Notes: generated by a model not told the origin, from the sequence alone. Positions 1-8,663 are shown, counted from the stretch's first letter. The stretch is DNA of 64,000 nt from Nodularia sp. LEGE 06071 (GCF_015207755.1 NZ_JADEWH010000005.1:124001-188000); one strand, 5' to 3'. Made by a program: numbers and translations.

Positions 1-546
1 AAACTATGGGTACATTTGTAAATATATTTTGATGATTTTATGAAGAAAATATGATCTAGTTTCTGAAACAGTCAAGCCTCCTTCACTTTTACGGAAATTT
101 TGCATCTAGAAATAGTCATGCTTGGTGAAGAAAAATCCCCAAAATTGTGATTTTTTGCGTGAATACTACATTAATTAGTAGCAAATGTTACTGAATTTTA
201 ATTGTTTAGAGTGTCCAAAACCTGGCATGATCACAGTGATTTATCTGGCAACCCTTGGTAAAGTCACCCATAAAGTTGACTGATTCTCTATTTACTTTCA
301 CTAAAATTCTGTATTCCCAGATACTTTTTTATTTTTTTTGACTGTGATCATAGCCTGTAAGTATTTGATGCCAGAAGCTGTATCCTTTACATTGTCAGCA
401 TTCTCTGACTTCAAAAGCCAAAATTCCCGAAAATTATTAATTTTGGCTAACAAAAATGAATAAATTGTTACTATCAAGTCACTTTTCTCTGTTGACTTGC
501 TGCTAGGAGAAGCCTTAAAAATCAACAAATAGCTATTTCTGTGATG
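1..546. other. AT-rich intergenic stretch, no gene supported
   Basis: This left-edge stretch lies downstream of purE and contains no reading frame with recognisable protein features. Base composition is AT-rich with homopolymer runs. A minus-strand open frame at 301-528 begins with TTG and has a low-complexity Lys/Ser-rich product without a family signature, so it is not called as a gene. Confidence 0.5.
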
Positions 547-1068
547 CTACAACAATTCTTGTTGCAAATATTGCTCATAGCCCAGTTGTTCTAGTTTGGC
601 TTGCTTTGCCATTACCGATTCAGAGAGACTTTGGCGGTATTGTTGGACTTTTTCCAGTAATTTTGGTTGCTGGGTAGCGAGAATTTGCACCGCCAACAGC
701 CCAGCATTCTTCGCGTTACCTATTGCCACTGTTGCGACTGGGATACCGCCAGGCATCTGTACAATGGAATATAAAGAATCAACTCCTTGTAAGTTGCGTG
801 TGGCTACAGGTACGCCAATTACAGGCAGTGGGGTTAAAGCTGCTACCATTCCGGGAAGATGGGCTGCGCCGCCCGCCCCGGCAATAATTACCTTCAGCCC
901 TCTTTCATGGGCTTGTTGGGCATACTGCACCATGTGTTCTGGAGTCCGATGGGCAGAAACAATTGCTACTTCAACCTCAACGCCAAATTCTTCACAAATT
1001 GCGATCGCATCTTTCATGGTGGGCAAGTCTGAATCGCTGCCCATGATAATACCGATTAAAGGAGCCAT
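547..1068 (-). CDS. purE: N5-carboxyaminoimidazole ribonucleotide mutase PurE
   Basis: PurE converts N5-CAIR to CAIR in de novo purine biosynthesis in the cytoplasm. The 173-residue product has the normal length for class I PurE. The N-terminal nucleotide-binding stretch contains GSDSD near residues 10-14, followed by the SAHRTP motif around residue 40 and the GGAAHLPGM loop around residue 67, all of which line the active site in this family. The ATG at 1066-1068 is the natural start, directly beside a heptamer repeat. The gene is divergent to nagA, so the two share a 48-bp spacer made mostly of repeats. No purK is adjacent, which is usual in cyanobacteria. Nothing is truncated. I am very confident of the assignment. 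Confidence 0.97.
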   Translation of the reverse strand: MAPLIGIIMGSDSDLPTMKDAIAICEEFGVEVEVAIVSAHRTPEHMVQYAQQAHERGLKVIIAGAGGAAHLPGMVAALTPLPVIGVPVATRNLQGVDSLYSIVQMPGGIPVATVAIGNAKNAGLLAVQILATQQPKLLEKVQQYRQSLSESVMAKQAKLEQLGYEQYLQQELL

Positions 1069-1072
1069 ATTA

Positions 1073-1107
1073 ATTTTGGATTTTGGATTTTAGATTTTGG
1101 ATTTTGG
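1073..1107. repeat. short tandem heptamer-type repeat (ATTTTGG-like)
   Basis: Five or so imperfect copies of a 7-base ATTTTGG/ATTTTAG unit fill the gap between the divergent purE and nagA starts. Such heptamer repeats (STRR) are typical of filamentous cyanobacteria. Here the repeat occupies the region where both promoters would be expected. Confidence 0.75.
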
Positions 1108-1116
1108 CTAACTTTT

Positions 1117-2280
1117 ATGATCACCAAAGCAACACAAAACCCCATAGACATTATCAATGCGCGAGTCACTGGTTATCAAGATTTACAAAGAATCTCAGTT
1201 AACCATCAGGGGATAATTGAGCAAATCTCGCCCATGAGTCCGGTAGTTACAGGCTGTGAGTCCTCACTAGATGTTGGCGGTGATCGGATTTCTTTGGGCG
1301 GTGTTGATTTACAGATTAATGGGGCGTTAGGGTTGGCATTTCCCGATTTAAATCCTGAAAATGCGGAGATTATGCCTAAAATATCCCAATTTCTCTGGGA
1401 TGTAGGGGTAGATGGATTTTTACCAACCTTAGTCACAACTTCAATAGAAAATATACAGCGCGCGATCGCCATAATTGCTGATATTCTCCCCACGCAAAAA
1501 GTAGGTGCAAAGATTTTGGGGGTACATCTAGAAGGGCCATTTTTAAACTACCAAAAGCGGGGCGCACACCCAGACGAGTATTTATTACCTCTGACAATTG
1601 ATCAGGTAAAAAGAGTTTTGGGAAATTATGCCCATGTTGTGAAAGTGATCACCTTAGCGCCAGAATTAGACACCACTGGGGAAGTAATCCCATATTTGCG
1701 TTCTTTGGGGATAATTGTGAGTTTAGGGCATTCCCAGGGAACAGCAGCCCAAGCACAAGCTGCTTTTAAACAGGGGGCAACAATGGTAACCCATGCTTTC
1801 AACGCCATGCCGCCATTACATCATCGCGAACCGGGACTATTAGGTGCAGCAATTATCCATCCTGATGTTATGTGTGGTTTTATTGCCGACGGTGAACACG
1901 TTACACCAACTATGCTGCAAATTCTCCTCCGCGCCAGCAATGAAGCACAAGGGCTATTTTTGGTGAGTGATGCCCTCGCACCTCTGGGGCTACCCGATGG
2001 CGTGTATCCTTGGGACAGTCGGCAGATTGAAGTGAAAAACGGTACAGCCAGATTAGCCGATGGGACTTTATCAGGGACGACTTTACCCTTATTGCTGGGA
2101 GTGCAAAACTTGGTAAACTGGGGAGTGTGTGATCTAGAAAGTGCGATCGCCTTGGCTACAAATGCACCGAGACAAGCGATGAATTTACCCGGCATTATTT
2201 CTAGTCCAGTTGCCAATTTGTTACGCTGGCAGAAGAATGAAAGTACAAAACAATTAACTTGGCAAAGATTATTTACCTGA
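1117..2280 (+). CDS. nagA: N-acetylglucosamine-6-phosphate deacetylase NagA
   Basis: NagA hydrolyses GlcNAc-6-phosphate to glucosamine-6-phosphate and acetate, recycling amino sugars of cell-wall origin. The 387-residue product has the standard amidohydrolase TIM-barrel pattern: the HLEGPF metal-ligand motif near residue 140, GHSQGT near residue 204, the THAFNAMPP stretch near residue 225 and VSDALAP near residue 283, whose Asp is the catalytic base in the family. Length agrees with known NagA proteins of about 380-390 residues. The ATG start at 1117 lies directly after the purE-nagA repeat. A small unrelated gene follows 19 bp after the stop. No nagB or nagE partner is seen nearby, so regulation by amino sugars cannot be inferred. 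Confidence 0.95.
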   Translation: MITKATQNPIDIINARVTGYQDLQRISVNHQGIIEQISPMSPVVTGCESSLDVGGDRISLGGVDLQINGALGLAFPDLNPENAEIMPKISQFLWDVGVDGFLPTLVTTSIENIQRAIAIIADILPTQKVGAKILGVHLEGPFLNYQKRGAHPDEYLLPLTIDQVKRVLGNYAHVVKVITLAPELDTTGEVIPYLRSLGIIVSLGHSQGTAAQAQAAFKQGATMVTHAFNAMPPLHHREPGLLGAAIIHPDVMCGFIADGEHVTPTMLQILLRASNEAQGLFLVSDALAPLGLPDGVYPWDSRQIEVKNGTARLADGTLSGTTLPLLLGVQNLVNWGVCDLESAIALATNAPRQAMNLPGIISSPVANLLRWQKNESTKQLTWQRLFT

Positions 2281-2299
2281 ATTGTTGGGCATAAATGCA

Positions 2300-2578
2300 A
2301 TGACAACTAATTTACCTCTGAAATTTTCGTACTTACCTAAAAGTTTGCCCTTAGATGGTGCTGTCCGCATCGATTTTGTAGAAGGTGTGCCGATATTTCT
2401 GGCTTCTAGCTTAGTTCAGGGACGAATTGAAGCATTATTAATGAAACAAAAAGAGTTTACCCTGACTACGGAAGAAGAAACAGAATTAGATGAATATGAA
2501 GAATTAGATGATTATCTGAGTTTGGTAAATCGAATTATTAGAAATACGTCCCTAACTCAAAACCCAAGCTCATTATAG
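2300..2578 (+). CDS. small acidic hypothetical protein preceding an HNH nuclease
   Basis: I do not recognise this 92-residue protein. It has an N-terminal half with hydrophobic and basic residues, and a C-terminal segment very rich in Glu and Asp (TEEETELDEYEELDD), which predicts a strongly acidic helix. A TTG at 2282 would add six residues, but the ATG at 2300 is the more credible start. The gene lies 19 bp after nagA and 12 bp before an HNH endonuclease gene on the same strand, so the two are probably co-transcribed. Acidic small partners of nucleases often act as inhibitors or adaptors, but nothing in the sequence proves that here. Confidence 0.7.
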   Translation: MTTNLPLKFSYLPKSLPLDGAVRIDFVEGVPIFLASSLVQGRIEALLMKQKEFTLTTEEETELDEYEELDDYLSLVNRIIRNTSLTQNPSSL

Positions 2579-2590
2579 GTAATTATTAAT

Positions 2591-3037
2591 TTGTCTGCCA
2601 ATCGTTTCATTAGTGAAGCTACTCAATATCAAGTCAAACAACGAGCTAATTTTTTGTGCGAATATTGTCATGCTTCGGAACAATGGCAGTATGTCTCCTT
2701 CACTGTAGACCATGTAATTCCTATTTCTAAACATGGTGCGAACTCAATTAATAATTTAGCTTTAGCGTGTTTTCATTGCAATCGCCAAAAATCTGATAAG
2801 GTGAAAGCATTTGATGCCCAAACATTATCGGAAGTGCCTTTATTTAATCCTCGCACTGATAATTGGCAAGAACACTTTATTTGGTCAACAGATACACTCT
2901 CAGTAATTGGCTTGACACCAACAGGACGTGCCACAGTAGCAGCATTAGCATTCAACCGTGCCAGGATAATGAATATTCGTGCTGCTGATCGAGCAATTGG
3001 AAGACATCCACCACCAAATGATCCGATTAAAAATTAA
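2591..3037 (+). CDS. HNH endonuclease family protein
   Basis: The 148-residue product contains a canonical HNH nuclease core: a first zinc-type pair CEYC near residue 23, the VDHVIP motif around residue 44 with the catalytic His, the central Asn-Asn in the NSINNLALAC stretch, and the distal CFHCNRQKSD pair with the last His. This arrangement is a beta-beta-alpha-metal fold that cleaves DNA, and the two Cys pairs should hold a structural zinc. The start is TTG at 2591, because no ATG or GTG gives the conserved N-terminus. It follows a small acidic gene by 12 bp. HNH proteins of this size act in restriction, homing or general nicking, and the biological target here is unknown. Confidence 0.88.
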   Translation: MSANRFISEATQYQVKQRANFLCEYCHASEQWQYVSFTVDHVIPISKHGANSINNLALACFHCNRQKSDKVKAFDAQTLSEVPLFNPRTDNWQEHFIWSTDTLSVIGLTPTGRATVAALAFNRARIMNIRAADRAIGRHPPPNDPIKN

Positions 3038-3051
3038 AAGTTTTTCAACAT

Positions 3052-5130
3052 CTAAAGATGTGCCTCTCCTAATAACACAATAGAACCTGTTAACTCTTCA
3101 ATCACCTGAGTTGTCACTTGGCTGACAGCTAACCCACCTGTGGTACGATAACGGACAGAACGTAACACAGCTAAATCAAAGGATTGAGCTTCCCGAACTA
3201 TGGCTTTAGCAACATCATCATCGATAATAATTTGGATATTTGTATTTACCTGTAACTGACTTTTAGCAACAATATCAGACAATTGAGTTGTAAATTCTTC
3301 TACTAAATTAGAAGGAGTTTTGCTATTAGAAACGTGTAATAGTACAACCTCTGCCTTATTCACATCAGCCAACATTTCTGCAAACCGCCAAGCGCTGATG
3401 GTTTGAGGTCTTAAATCTCCAATTGGCACAATAATTCGGGCAATTGTCTTGGGACTACTTACCAGGCGTGTGACTGCAACCGGACAGTGAGAAGACCAGA
3501 AAACGCTATCGATGACATTACCAAATAAGCGGGCGCGTAAACCTGTGGTTCGAGACCAACCCATTACGACTAAACTCGCATTTTGTTCACGACTGGTGCG
3601 GCTAATTGCCAAAGCTATATCATCATCAATGCGAATTGAAGTTAACACTTTCACATCAAATTCTTGACTGATTTCTTTAGCTAATTTTAATCTTTGCTGA
3701 CTTTGTTCTAGTGATATTCCTAATTGTGGATCATCCATGTGAACATGAGCTTTAGTAACAGCTAATGGCAAAATTCGCCCAGATTCATGTTGAGCTATTA
3801 AGGCTGCCATTTCAATCAAATAACGCTGTGTTTTAGAGTTATATATTGGGACTAAAACAGTGAATATATTCTGAGTTTCTTCTAGCGGCTGTCCTTCATG
3901 ACTTTCCCACCAAGTTGAGAGACTTTCTGTTTCAAAATCTGTCTGGGGCATTTGTAATAACGCGGCAAATCTGGCTGTGATTAATGGCCCCATAATGGAA
4001 GTAACTAGCATGAGGACAATCACACTATTTAAGACACCTTCACTAATGAGCCTTTCACCAGCAGGATTTAATGTTTGATAGGCAACCAAGGCTGCTGCTA
4101 ATGTCGCTGCTACCTGTGGCAGTGATAACGACCACATTGTCACCATTTGTGCATTGTTGTAGCGGTAAATTAACTTTGCTAATAATGCCGCTATAAATTT
4201 GCTAGAAATCAAAGCTACGACAATTACTACTGTCAGCCAAACTGAACTGAGGGTTTTGATAAATGCCGGGATATTAATTAACAATCCCATATCGACAAAG
4301 AAACAAGGGATAAATAAGACGCTGCCGATAAATTCAATTTTTTCTTTAACTGGGCTGCGTCCCACAACATCATTGACTGCTAAACCGGCTAAAAATGCCC
4401 CAACAATTTTTTCAACTCCAACTATCTGCGCTCCCACAGATGCCAAAAATAAAGCTAGTAGAATGAATAAGAATTGATTACTTTGTTCATCTCCTGAACG
4501 GCGAAAAAATTCTTTACCTACCCAATCAAAGCCAAATAACACAATGAGAGAGTAAATTGTTAATCCACCTAATAAAGTTACTAAACTCAGGATTGTGAAT
4601 TCTCCCCCATGAATTCCTACACAAATTGCTAGGACTAACAAAGCAGCTGTGTCAGTAAAAATTGTGGCCCCGACTGTAACTGTCACGGCTTCATTCATCA
4701 CAACTCCCAAACGACTGACGATGGGATAGGCCAACAGAGTATGGGAGGCTAGTAAAGAACCAATCAGAACCGAAGCATTCCAGCCAAAATTGAACAATCG
4801 CCCCACAGCTATACCAGCAATTAATGGCACTAAAAATGTGAGAATTCCAAAGACGATTGAGCGATTTTTCGTTTTGCGAAACTGTCCTAAATCAATTTCC
4901 AATCCGGCAACAAACATTAAATAAACTTTGCCGATATCTGAAAGCAGTTTCACTGTTTCAGAGTTGGTGTCTAAAAGCTTTAACCCATTTTGCCCTAGCA
5001 CTACACCTGCTACCAGCAAACCAACTAATCCAGGTATTCGCAGTCGCTCAAATATAGGCGGGACAGTGAAAATTACTGTCAGAAGAATTGTAAACTGAAT
5101 AATGGGACTGTCAAGTAAGTTTGATGTCAT
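3052..5130 (-). CDS. CPA2-family cation/proton antiporter with two C-terminal USP domains
   Basis: This 692-residue membrane protein has about twelve hydrophobic segments in residues 5-400 that match the Na+/H+ exchanger (CPA2, KefB/NhaS-like) domain, including a conserved Gly-rich stretch and the charged FTDTAA segment. Residues of about 420-690 are soluble and form two tandem universal-stress-protein-like domains, with an alpha/beta pattern and the VVMGWSR type of motif. The expected role is exchange of Na+ or K+ for protons across the plasma or thylakoid membrane, with the USP domains sensing nucleotides or redox state. The ATG at 5130 begins a standard signal-less membrane protein. It is a single gene, convergent with the HNH pair. 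Ion specificity cannot be read from sequence. Confidence 0.9.
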   Translation of the reverse strand: MTSNLLDSPIIQFTILLTVIFTVPPIFERLRIPGLVGLLVAGVVLGQNGLKLLDTNSETVKLLSDIGKVYLMFVAGLEIDLGQFRKTKNRSIVFGILTFLVPLIAGIAVGRLFNFGWNASVLIGSLLASHTLLAYPIVSRLGVVMNEAVTVTVGATIFTDTAALLVLAICVGIHGGEFTILSLVTLLGGLTIYSLIVLFGFDWVGKEFFRRSGDEQSNQFLFILLALFLASVGAQIVGVEKIVGAFLAGLAVNDVVGRSPVKEKIEFIGSVLFIPCFFVDMGLLINIPAFIKTLSSVWLTVVIVVALISSKFIAALLAKLIYRYNNAQMVTMWSLSLPQVAATLAAALVAYQTLNPAGERLISEGVLNSVIVLMLVTSIMGPLITARFAALLQMPQTDFETESLSTWWESHEGQPLEETQNIFTVLVPIYNSKTQRYLIEMAALIAQHESGRILPLAVTKAHVHMDDPQLGISLEQSQQRLKLAKEISQEFDVKVLTSIRIDDDIALAISRTSREQNASLVVMGWSRTTGLRARLFGNVIDSVFWSSHCPVAVTRLVSSPKTIARIIVPIGDLRPQTISAWRFAEMLADVNKAEVVLLHVSNSKTPSNLVEEFTTQLSDIVAKSQLQVNTNIQIIIDDDVAKAIVREAQSFDLAVLRSVRYRTTGGLAVSQVTTQVIEELTGSIVLLGEAHL

Positions 5131-5221
5131 TGGTAATGAGTAAAGCTAAATAAGGAAATAAATAAATTAATGTATTATCTATAGTAATCCACTTTTAGTT
5201 TTGAACTTACTTGCGTAGGTA

Positions 5222-5244
5222 GGGAGTGGGGAGTGGGGAGTGGG
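5222..5244. repeat. short tandem heptamer repeat (GGGGAGT units)
   Basis: Three perfect 7-base GGGGAGT units lie in the 290-bp gap upstream of both the antiporter and chlM, which are divergent. It is a typical cyanobacterial STRR, and the gap holds no other visible gene. Confidence 0.75.
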
Positions 5245-5420
5245 AAAAAGCCTTTTTGAGTTGTACTGAGTTTTTTTACAAATCAAATAGGAGTCCTATA
5301 TAATTATTTAGTATGCCCTAAGTGAGAGAAAAAATTCTTAAAAAAAATATGTCAGAGTATTCTTGACGGTTGCTATTAATGATAATTTTAAGCATTGGGA
5401 ACAGTTAAAAATTTAAGTTT

Positions 5421-6107
5421 ATGAACGTAGCCGACGATAAAACGATTGTTCGCGAGTATTTTAATTCCACAGGTTTTGACCGGTGGCGGCGAATTTACGG
5501 CGATGGTGAAGTCAATAAAGTCCAGTTAGATATCCGCAATGGACACCAGCAAACCGTAGATACAGTTATTGGCTGGTTGAAGGATGATGGTAATTTACCC
5601 GAATTATCAATCTGTGATGCGGGTTGTGGTGTGGGTAGTCTGAGCATCCCCTTGGCGGCAGATGGTGCTAAAATCTATGCTAGTGATATTTCTGAGAAAA
5701 TGGTTACAGAAGCTAAGGATAGAGCTTTAGCAACGTTGGCAAATTCGGAGAATACCACTTTCGCTGTCCAGGATTTAGAATCCTTGAGTGGTAGCTACCA
5801 TACGGTTATTTGCTTAGATGTTTTGATTCATTATCCTCAAGAAAAAGCGGATGAGATGGTTTCTCACCTTTGTTCTTTGGCAGAATCAAGGGTAATTATG
5901 AGTTTTGCGCCCAAAAACTGCGCTTTGACTATACTGAAGAAAATTGGCAGTTTCTTTCCTGGGCCAAGTAAAGCAACTCGCGCCTATCTCCACCGTGAGG
6001 CTGATGTGGTGAAAATCCTGGAAAGTAATGGCTTTGCGGTACAACGCCAAGCGATGACTAAGACTCGTTTTTATTACTCACGTTTACTGGAAGCTATACG
6101 TAAATAA
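5421..6107 (+). CDS. chlM: magnesium protoporphyrin IX methyltransferase ChlM
   Basis: ChlM transfers a methyl group from S-adenosylmethionine to the C13 propionate of Mg-protoporphyrin IX, the step after Mg chelation in chlorophyll synthesis. The 228-residue protein matches the usual length. The N-terminus has the family pattern YFNSTGFDRWRRIYG around residues 13-27. The SAM-binding glycine motif DAGCGVG sits at residues 66-72, and a second acidic motif, ASDIS, follows near residue 86. The C-terminal part carries the Arg-rich, tyrosine-containing segment that ends BchM/ChlM proteins. The ATG at 5421 is the only sensible start. The gene is monocistronic here and is followed after 44 bp by a small membrane protein gene. 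Confidence 0.95.
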   Translation: MNVADDKTIVREYFNSTGFDRWRRIYGDGEVNKVQLDIRNGHQQTVDTVIGWLKDDGNLPELSICDAGCGVGSLSIPLAADGAKIYASDISEKMVTEAKDRALATLANSENTTFAVQDLESLSGSYHTVICLDVLIHYPQEKADEMVSHLCSLAESRVIMSFAPKNCALTILKKIGSFFPGPSKATRAYLHREADVVKILESNGFAVQRQAMTKTRFYYSRLLEAIRK

Positions 6108-6151
6108 GGTTAAAATTGCGGCAAGATACCTAAATATCCTCTGTCGCAATT

Positions 6152-6574
6152 ATGAAAATCATTAAAAAAGTCTGTGCTGGGTTGATGCTTTCTTTCGGAG
6201 TTTTATTTTTGATGGTTAGTGTCAGCGCGTTATCGGATTTAAACGACGAAAACAACATTCCAGAAGAAACACAAGAAGCACAGGATACGCTGTTGGGGGG
6301 AATAGTTTTAGGCGTACCTTTAACAGCAGGCGGAGGATATATGTTTTGGGGTTTGCGCCGCAGAAATCAAAAAGAGTTAAGCGATCGCCTGGATACGATT
6401 TTTTATCAAATCATTCAAGCCAATCATGGTAAAATCACTGTTTTACAGATGGCAATGGAGGCAAAGCTACCTGGAAAACAAGCCAAAGAATATCTGAATG
6501 AGAAATCCCAAGAATTCAACGCCTCTTTTGAACCCACTGATCAAGGTGATATAACTTACTTGTTCCATATTTGA
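6152..6574 (+). CDS. hypothetical two-TM membrane protein with C-terminal winged-helix-like domain (copy 1)
   Basis: This 140-residue protein is not one I can name. It has a hydrophobic N-terminal segment at about residues 8-27, ending near SVSAL, and a second glycine-rich hydrophobic segment at about residues 48-70, followed by RRR. The C-terminal 65 residues are soluble. They read like a small winged-helix module: a helix after LSDRL, the GKITVLQMA turn and a strand ending in ITYLF. The next gene encodes a paralogue with the same layout and the same order of segments, so the pair arose by tandem duplication. The start at ATG 6152 is supported by the transmembrane signal beginning at once. 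Confidence 0.75.
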   Translation: MKIIKKVCAGLMLSFGVLFLMVSVSALSDLNDENNIPEETQEAQDTLLGGIVLGVPLTAGGGYMFWGLRRRNQKELSDRLDTIFYQIIQANHGKITVLQMAMEAKLPGKQAKEYLNEKSQEFNASFEPTDQGDITYLFHI

Positions 6575-6660
6575 ATTCTCCAGATTCACCTGTTTTTAAT
6601 GGAAGCTTTTGAGAAGTCAGGTTAGAATCGCAAGCAAAGTTTAAAATCTGATGTGAAATT

Positions 6661-7149
6661 ATGAAGACTGCTGAAAAATTGGCTGCGGGTTGGCTATTAA
6701 CGCTGGGATTCATGTTTTTGACACTATCAGTTTCAGCGACAACTGAGAAAAAATCTATACTCAAGCCCATTTCCACAGGATACCATGAGGCTGTAGCCGA
6801 GGAATTTATCAATGAACCCGTGGTTTATTTACTTGATAATACGGCGAGAAATGGGATAATCTTTGGTATACCGACAATGATGTTAGGCGGTTGGATGAGC
6901 TTAGGGTTGTATCGTCAAAGCAAGAATGAGAAAAAAGCACTTCAGCAACAACTAAGCGATCGCCTACAATCGAATTTTTATCAAATGCTACAAGAAAATA
7001 ACGGGCGCGTCACTGTTTTAGGCTTGGCGGTGAATTGTCAACTACCAGCCGCAGACGCACAAGAGTATTTAGATATGAAAGCTAAAGAATTCAATGCTGA
7101 TTTTCAGGTGAGCGAAAAAGGGGGCGTATCATATCATTTTGACATCTAG
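6661..7149 (+). CDS. hypothetical two-TM membrane protein with C-terminal winged-helix-like domain (copy 2)
   Basis: This 162-residue protein is a diverged tandem paralogue of the gene at 6152-6574. It shares the N-terminal hydrophobic segment with the SVSAT ending, a second hydrophobic segment around residues 66-80 (IIFGIPTMMLGGWMSLGLYRQ), the LSDRLQSNFYQML helix, the GRVTVLGLAV turn and the terminal strand ending in YHFDI. It differs by about twenty extra residues between the two membrane segments. The 86-bp gap between the copies and the common strand suggest one transcription unit. The DUF423 gene starts 18 bp downstream. The function is unknown; a membrane-tethered regulatory domain is one reading of the layout. 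Confidence 0.75.
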   Translation: MKTAEKLAAGWLLTLGFMFLTLSVSATTEKKSILKPISTGYHEAVAEEFINEPVVYLLDNTARNGIIFGIPTMMLGGWMSLGLYRQSKNEKKALQQQLSDRLQSNFYQMLQENNGRVTVLGLAVNCQLPAADAQEYLDMKAKEFNADFQVSEKGGVSYHFDI

Positions 7150-7167
7150 AAGAAATTCTAATTAGGA

Positions 7168-7548
7168 ATGGCACAAATATTTATCAGCATAGCTGCCGTT
7201 TTAGGCGGTTTATCTGTAGGCGCAGGTGCTTTCGCTGCCCATGCGTTGAAAGAAAAGATTAGTGAGCGATCGCTAGAAATCTTCGATACTGGCGCACGTT
7301 ACCAAATGTACCACGCTTTGGCACTTTTGTTAGTAGCTTTATTAATTAGTCGCACAACATCGCCTCAACCAATGTTAATAGCTACTGGGTGGTTATTCAT
7401 CATTGGTATTGCGATTTTCTCAGGTAGCTTGTACGCCCTGAGTCTAACCGGTTTGAAATACTTGGGTGCAATTACCCCTTTAGGTGGTGTAGCTTTTCTC
7501 ATTGGTTGGGGGACTTTAGCTTTTGCAGCTTGGGGTTTGAAGTTTTAA
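7168..7548 (+). CDS. DUF423 family membrane protein
   Basis: The 126-residue protein has four hydrophobic segments and the DUF423 hallmark at its N-terminus: a glycine-rich membrane helix followed by AFAAHALK and an acidic/basic loop. A second conserved stretch, DTGARYQMYHALALLLVAL, covers residues 41-59. The length of about 125 residues is the family norm. Members are small inner-membrane proteins of unknown biochemical role in many bacteria. The gene follows the preceding membrane-protein gene by 18 bp and may be in the same operon. The ATG at 7168 is chosen because it starts directly before the first membrane segment. Confidence 0.88.
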   Translation: MAQIFISIAAVLGGLSVGAGAFAAHALKEKISERSLEIFDTGARYQMYHALALLLVALLISRTTSPQPMLIATGWLFIIGIAIFSGSLYALSLTGLKYLGAITPLGGVAFLIGWGTLAFAAWGLKF

Positions 7549-7555
7549 GAGGTTG

Positions 7556-7711
7556 CTATATGGCGATTCCGACCTTAGTGAGGTACACCACTAGGAAAGG
7601 CTATACAGCACTTCCTTCTGCTATGAGGTACACATAGCGGGCAAGATGCCCGCACCACAAGAGTTTTATCATTAATATCTGTACCTTATAATACCGGGAA
7701 CTGCTGTATAG
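7556..7711. repeat. nested MITE-like dispersed repeats with terminal inverted repeats
   Basis: A 111-bp element spans 7601-7711. Its left end (CTATACAGCACTTCC, 7601-7615) pairs with its right end (7697-7711) at 14 of 15 positions. It contains the palindrome GCGGGCAAGATGCCCGC. A shorter inverted-repeat unit at about 7556-7604 abuts it. Related copies occur elsewhere in the window. The gap 7549-7938 holds no gene. Confidence 0.7.
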
Positions 7712-7938
7712 AACCCATAGCCAGATGCCTTTTAATGCCGTTGGTAGCTTTGTAGAAACAAAAACCTTTCGACTCCACACTGGCATTGTCGGTATTTTTC
7801 ACTGTTTGGGAGTCAATTATGTAAATTTTTAAATCTCATGATAATAATAAACGCAACTTTTTAACTATGTAATAAGTCATTAAAAATACTTGCTTAAAAG
7901 TAAGATGATGCTTATTATTTATCAACGTAACTAGAAGA

Positions 7939-8427
7939 ATGTCTTCCAAGAATCTAAAACTGTTGACCTTATCCCTAGTTATTCCAGTCGTCAGTTTAGG
8001 GATATTAGCTGCTTGTACTAAAGATACTAAAGTAGTAGGAACTACTAACGGTTTAATATCATCTAAACCAAATATGATACTTAATGTCAAACGTCAAGCT
8101 GGGATATGCCCTGAAAGCATTGGTATTTGGACTTTCATGCTTCCTATTGAAGGTGGCGCGGAACATACTGCTGTTGCTGACATTCGTAATGCTAAATTAA
8201 TAGCATCAGGTAAGAAATTTTTGGAGTATGAGGCAGAGCTACGTAATTCCTATACTTCCTGTGTTGCTAATGCTAAGTCAGAAGCACCTCGTGTATATAA
8301 TTTTCGATTTCAAAATGGAAAAGTTTATTTTCGTTTAGATTTGGAACAAGCAACGGTGAGTACTACAATCACATATCAGGGAATAGGCGGCTCCCGTCCT
8401 TATGTACGTTGGTTGGCTGAAGAATAG
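7939..8427 (+). CDS. hypothetical lipoprotein
   Basis: This 162-residue protein starts with a Lys-containing n-region and a hydrophobic stretch, and then has a lipobox, LAAC, with the Cys near residue 26, followed by polar residues. That marks it as a lipoprotein anchored in a membrane after signal peptidase II cleavage. The mature part is rich in beta-strand patterns and has two further Cys residues, in AGIC near residue 56 and SCVAN near residue 114, which could form a disulfide in an oxidising compartment. I recognise no enzyme motif. It is flanked on both sides by MITE-like repeats and has no same-strand neighbour close by. Confidence 0.8.
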   Translation: MSSKNLKLLTLSLVIPVVSLGILAACTKDTKVVGTTNGLISSKPNMILNVKRQAGICPESIGIWTFMLPIEGGAEHTAVADIRNAKLIASGKKFLEYEAELRNSYTSCVANAKSEAPRVYNFRFQNGKVYFRLDLEQATVSTTITYQGIGGSRPYVRWLAEE

Positions 8428-8470
8428 CTAAACACTAGTAATTGTAAAAGTTTTTAAGCCCAATAAAAAG

Positions 8471-8488
8471 ACCTAGCATTTACTAGGT
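8471..8488 (+). terminator. weak hairpin after the lipoprotein gene
   Basis: Six-base arms ACCTAG and CTAGGT enclose a six-base loop 44 bp after the lipoprotein stop codon and are followed by a short T run. The stem is short, so this is only a possible terminator. Confidence 0.35.
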
Positions 8489-8549
8489 ATTTAGACATTA
8501 CGTAATTAGTTGTTATTGCCTAGTATTGGTAAAGTAATCAAATTAGTTA

Positions 8550-8658
8550 TATACAGCACAGTTCATTTTGATGAAGTCCACAAGGGCGGGCATCTTTGCC
8601 CTCATCCACAAGAGTTTCACTATTGCTTTTTGTATCTCATCTACCTGCAACCTGCTGT
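8550..8658. repeat. second copy of the MITE-like repeat family
   Basis: The left end TATACAGCA and right end TGCTGTA enclose about 109 bp that resemble the element at 7601-7711. The shared features include a GCGGGCATCTTTGCCC-like segment, CCACAAGAGTTT and the same overall length. The ends are less perfect than in the first copy. It sits between the convergent lipoprotein and coiled-coil genes. Confidence 0.6.
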
Positions 8659-8663
8659 AATTC

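Noticed and set aside
301-528. Open frame for a 75-residue Lys/Ser-rich protein on the minus strand.
   Set aside because: It starts with TTG, has low complexity, no family signature and lies in AT-rich DNA; no support for expression.
596-1093. Long plus-strand frame antisense to purE.
   Set aside because: It is the complement of a well-conserved gene and its product is rich in Cys, Trp and Thr without a family pattern.
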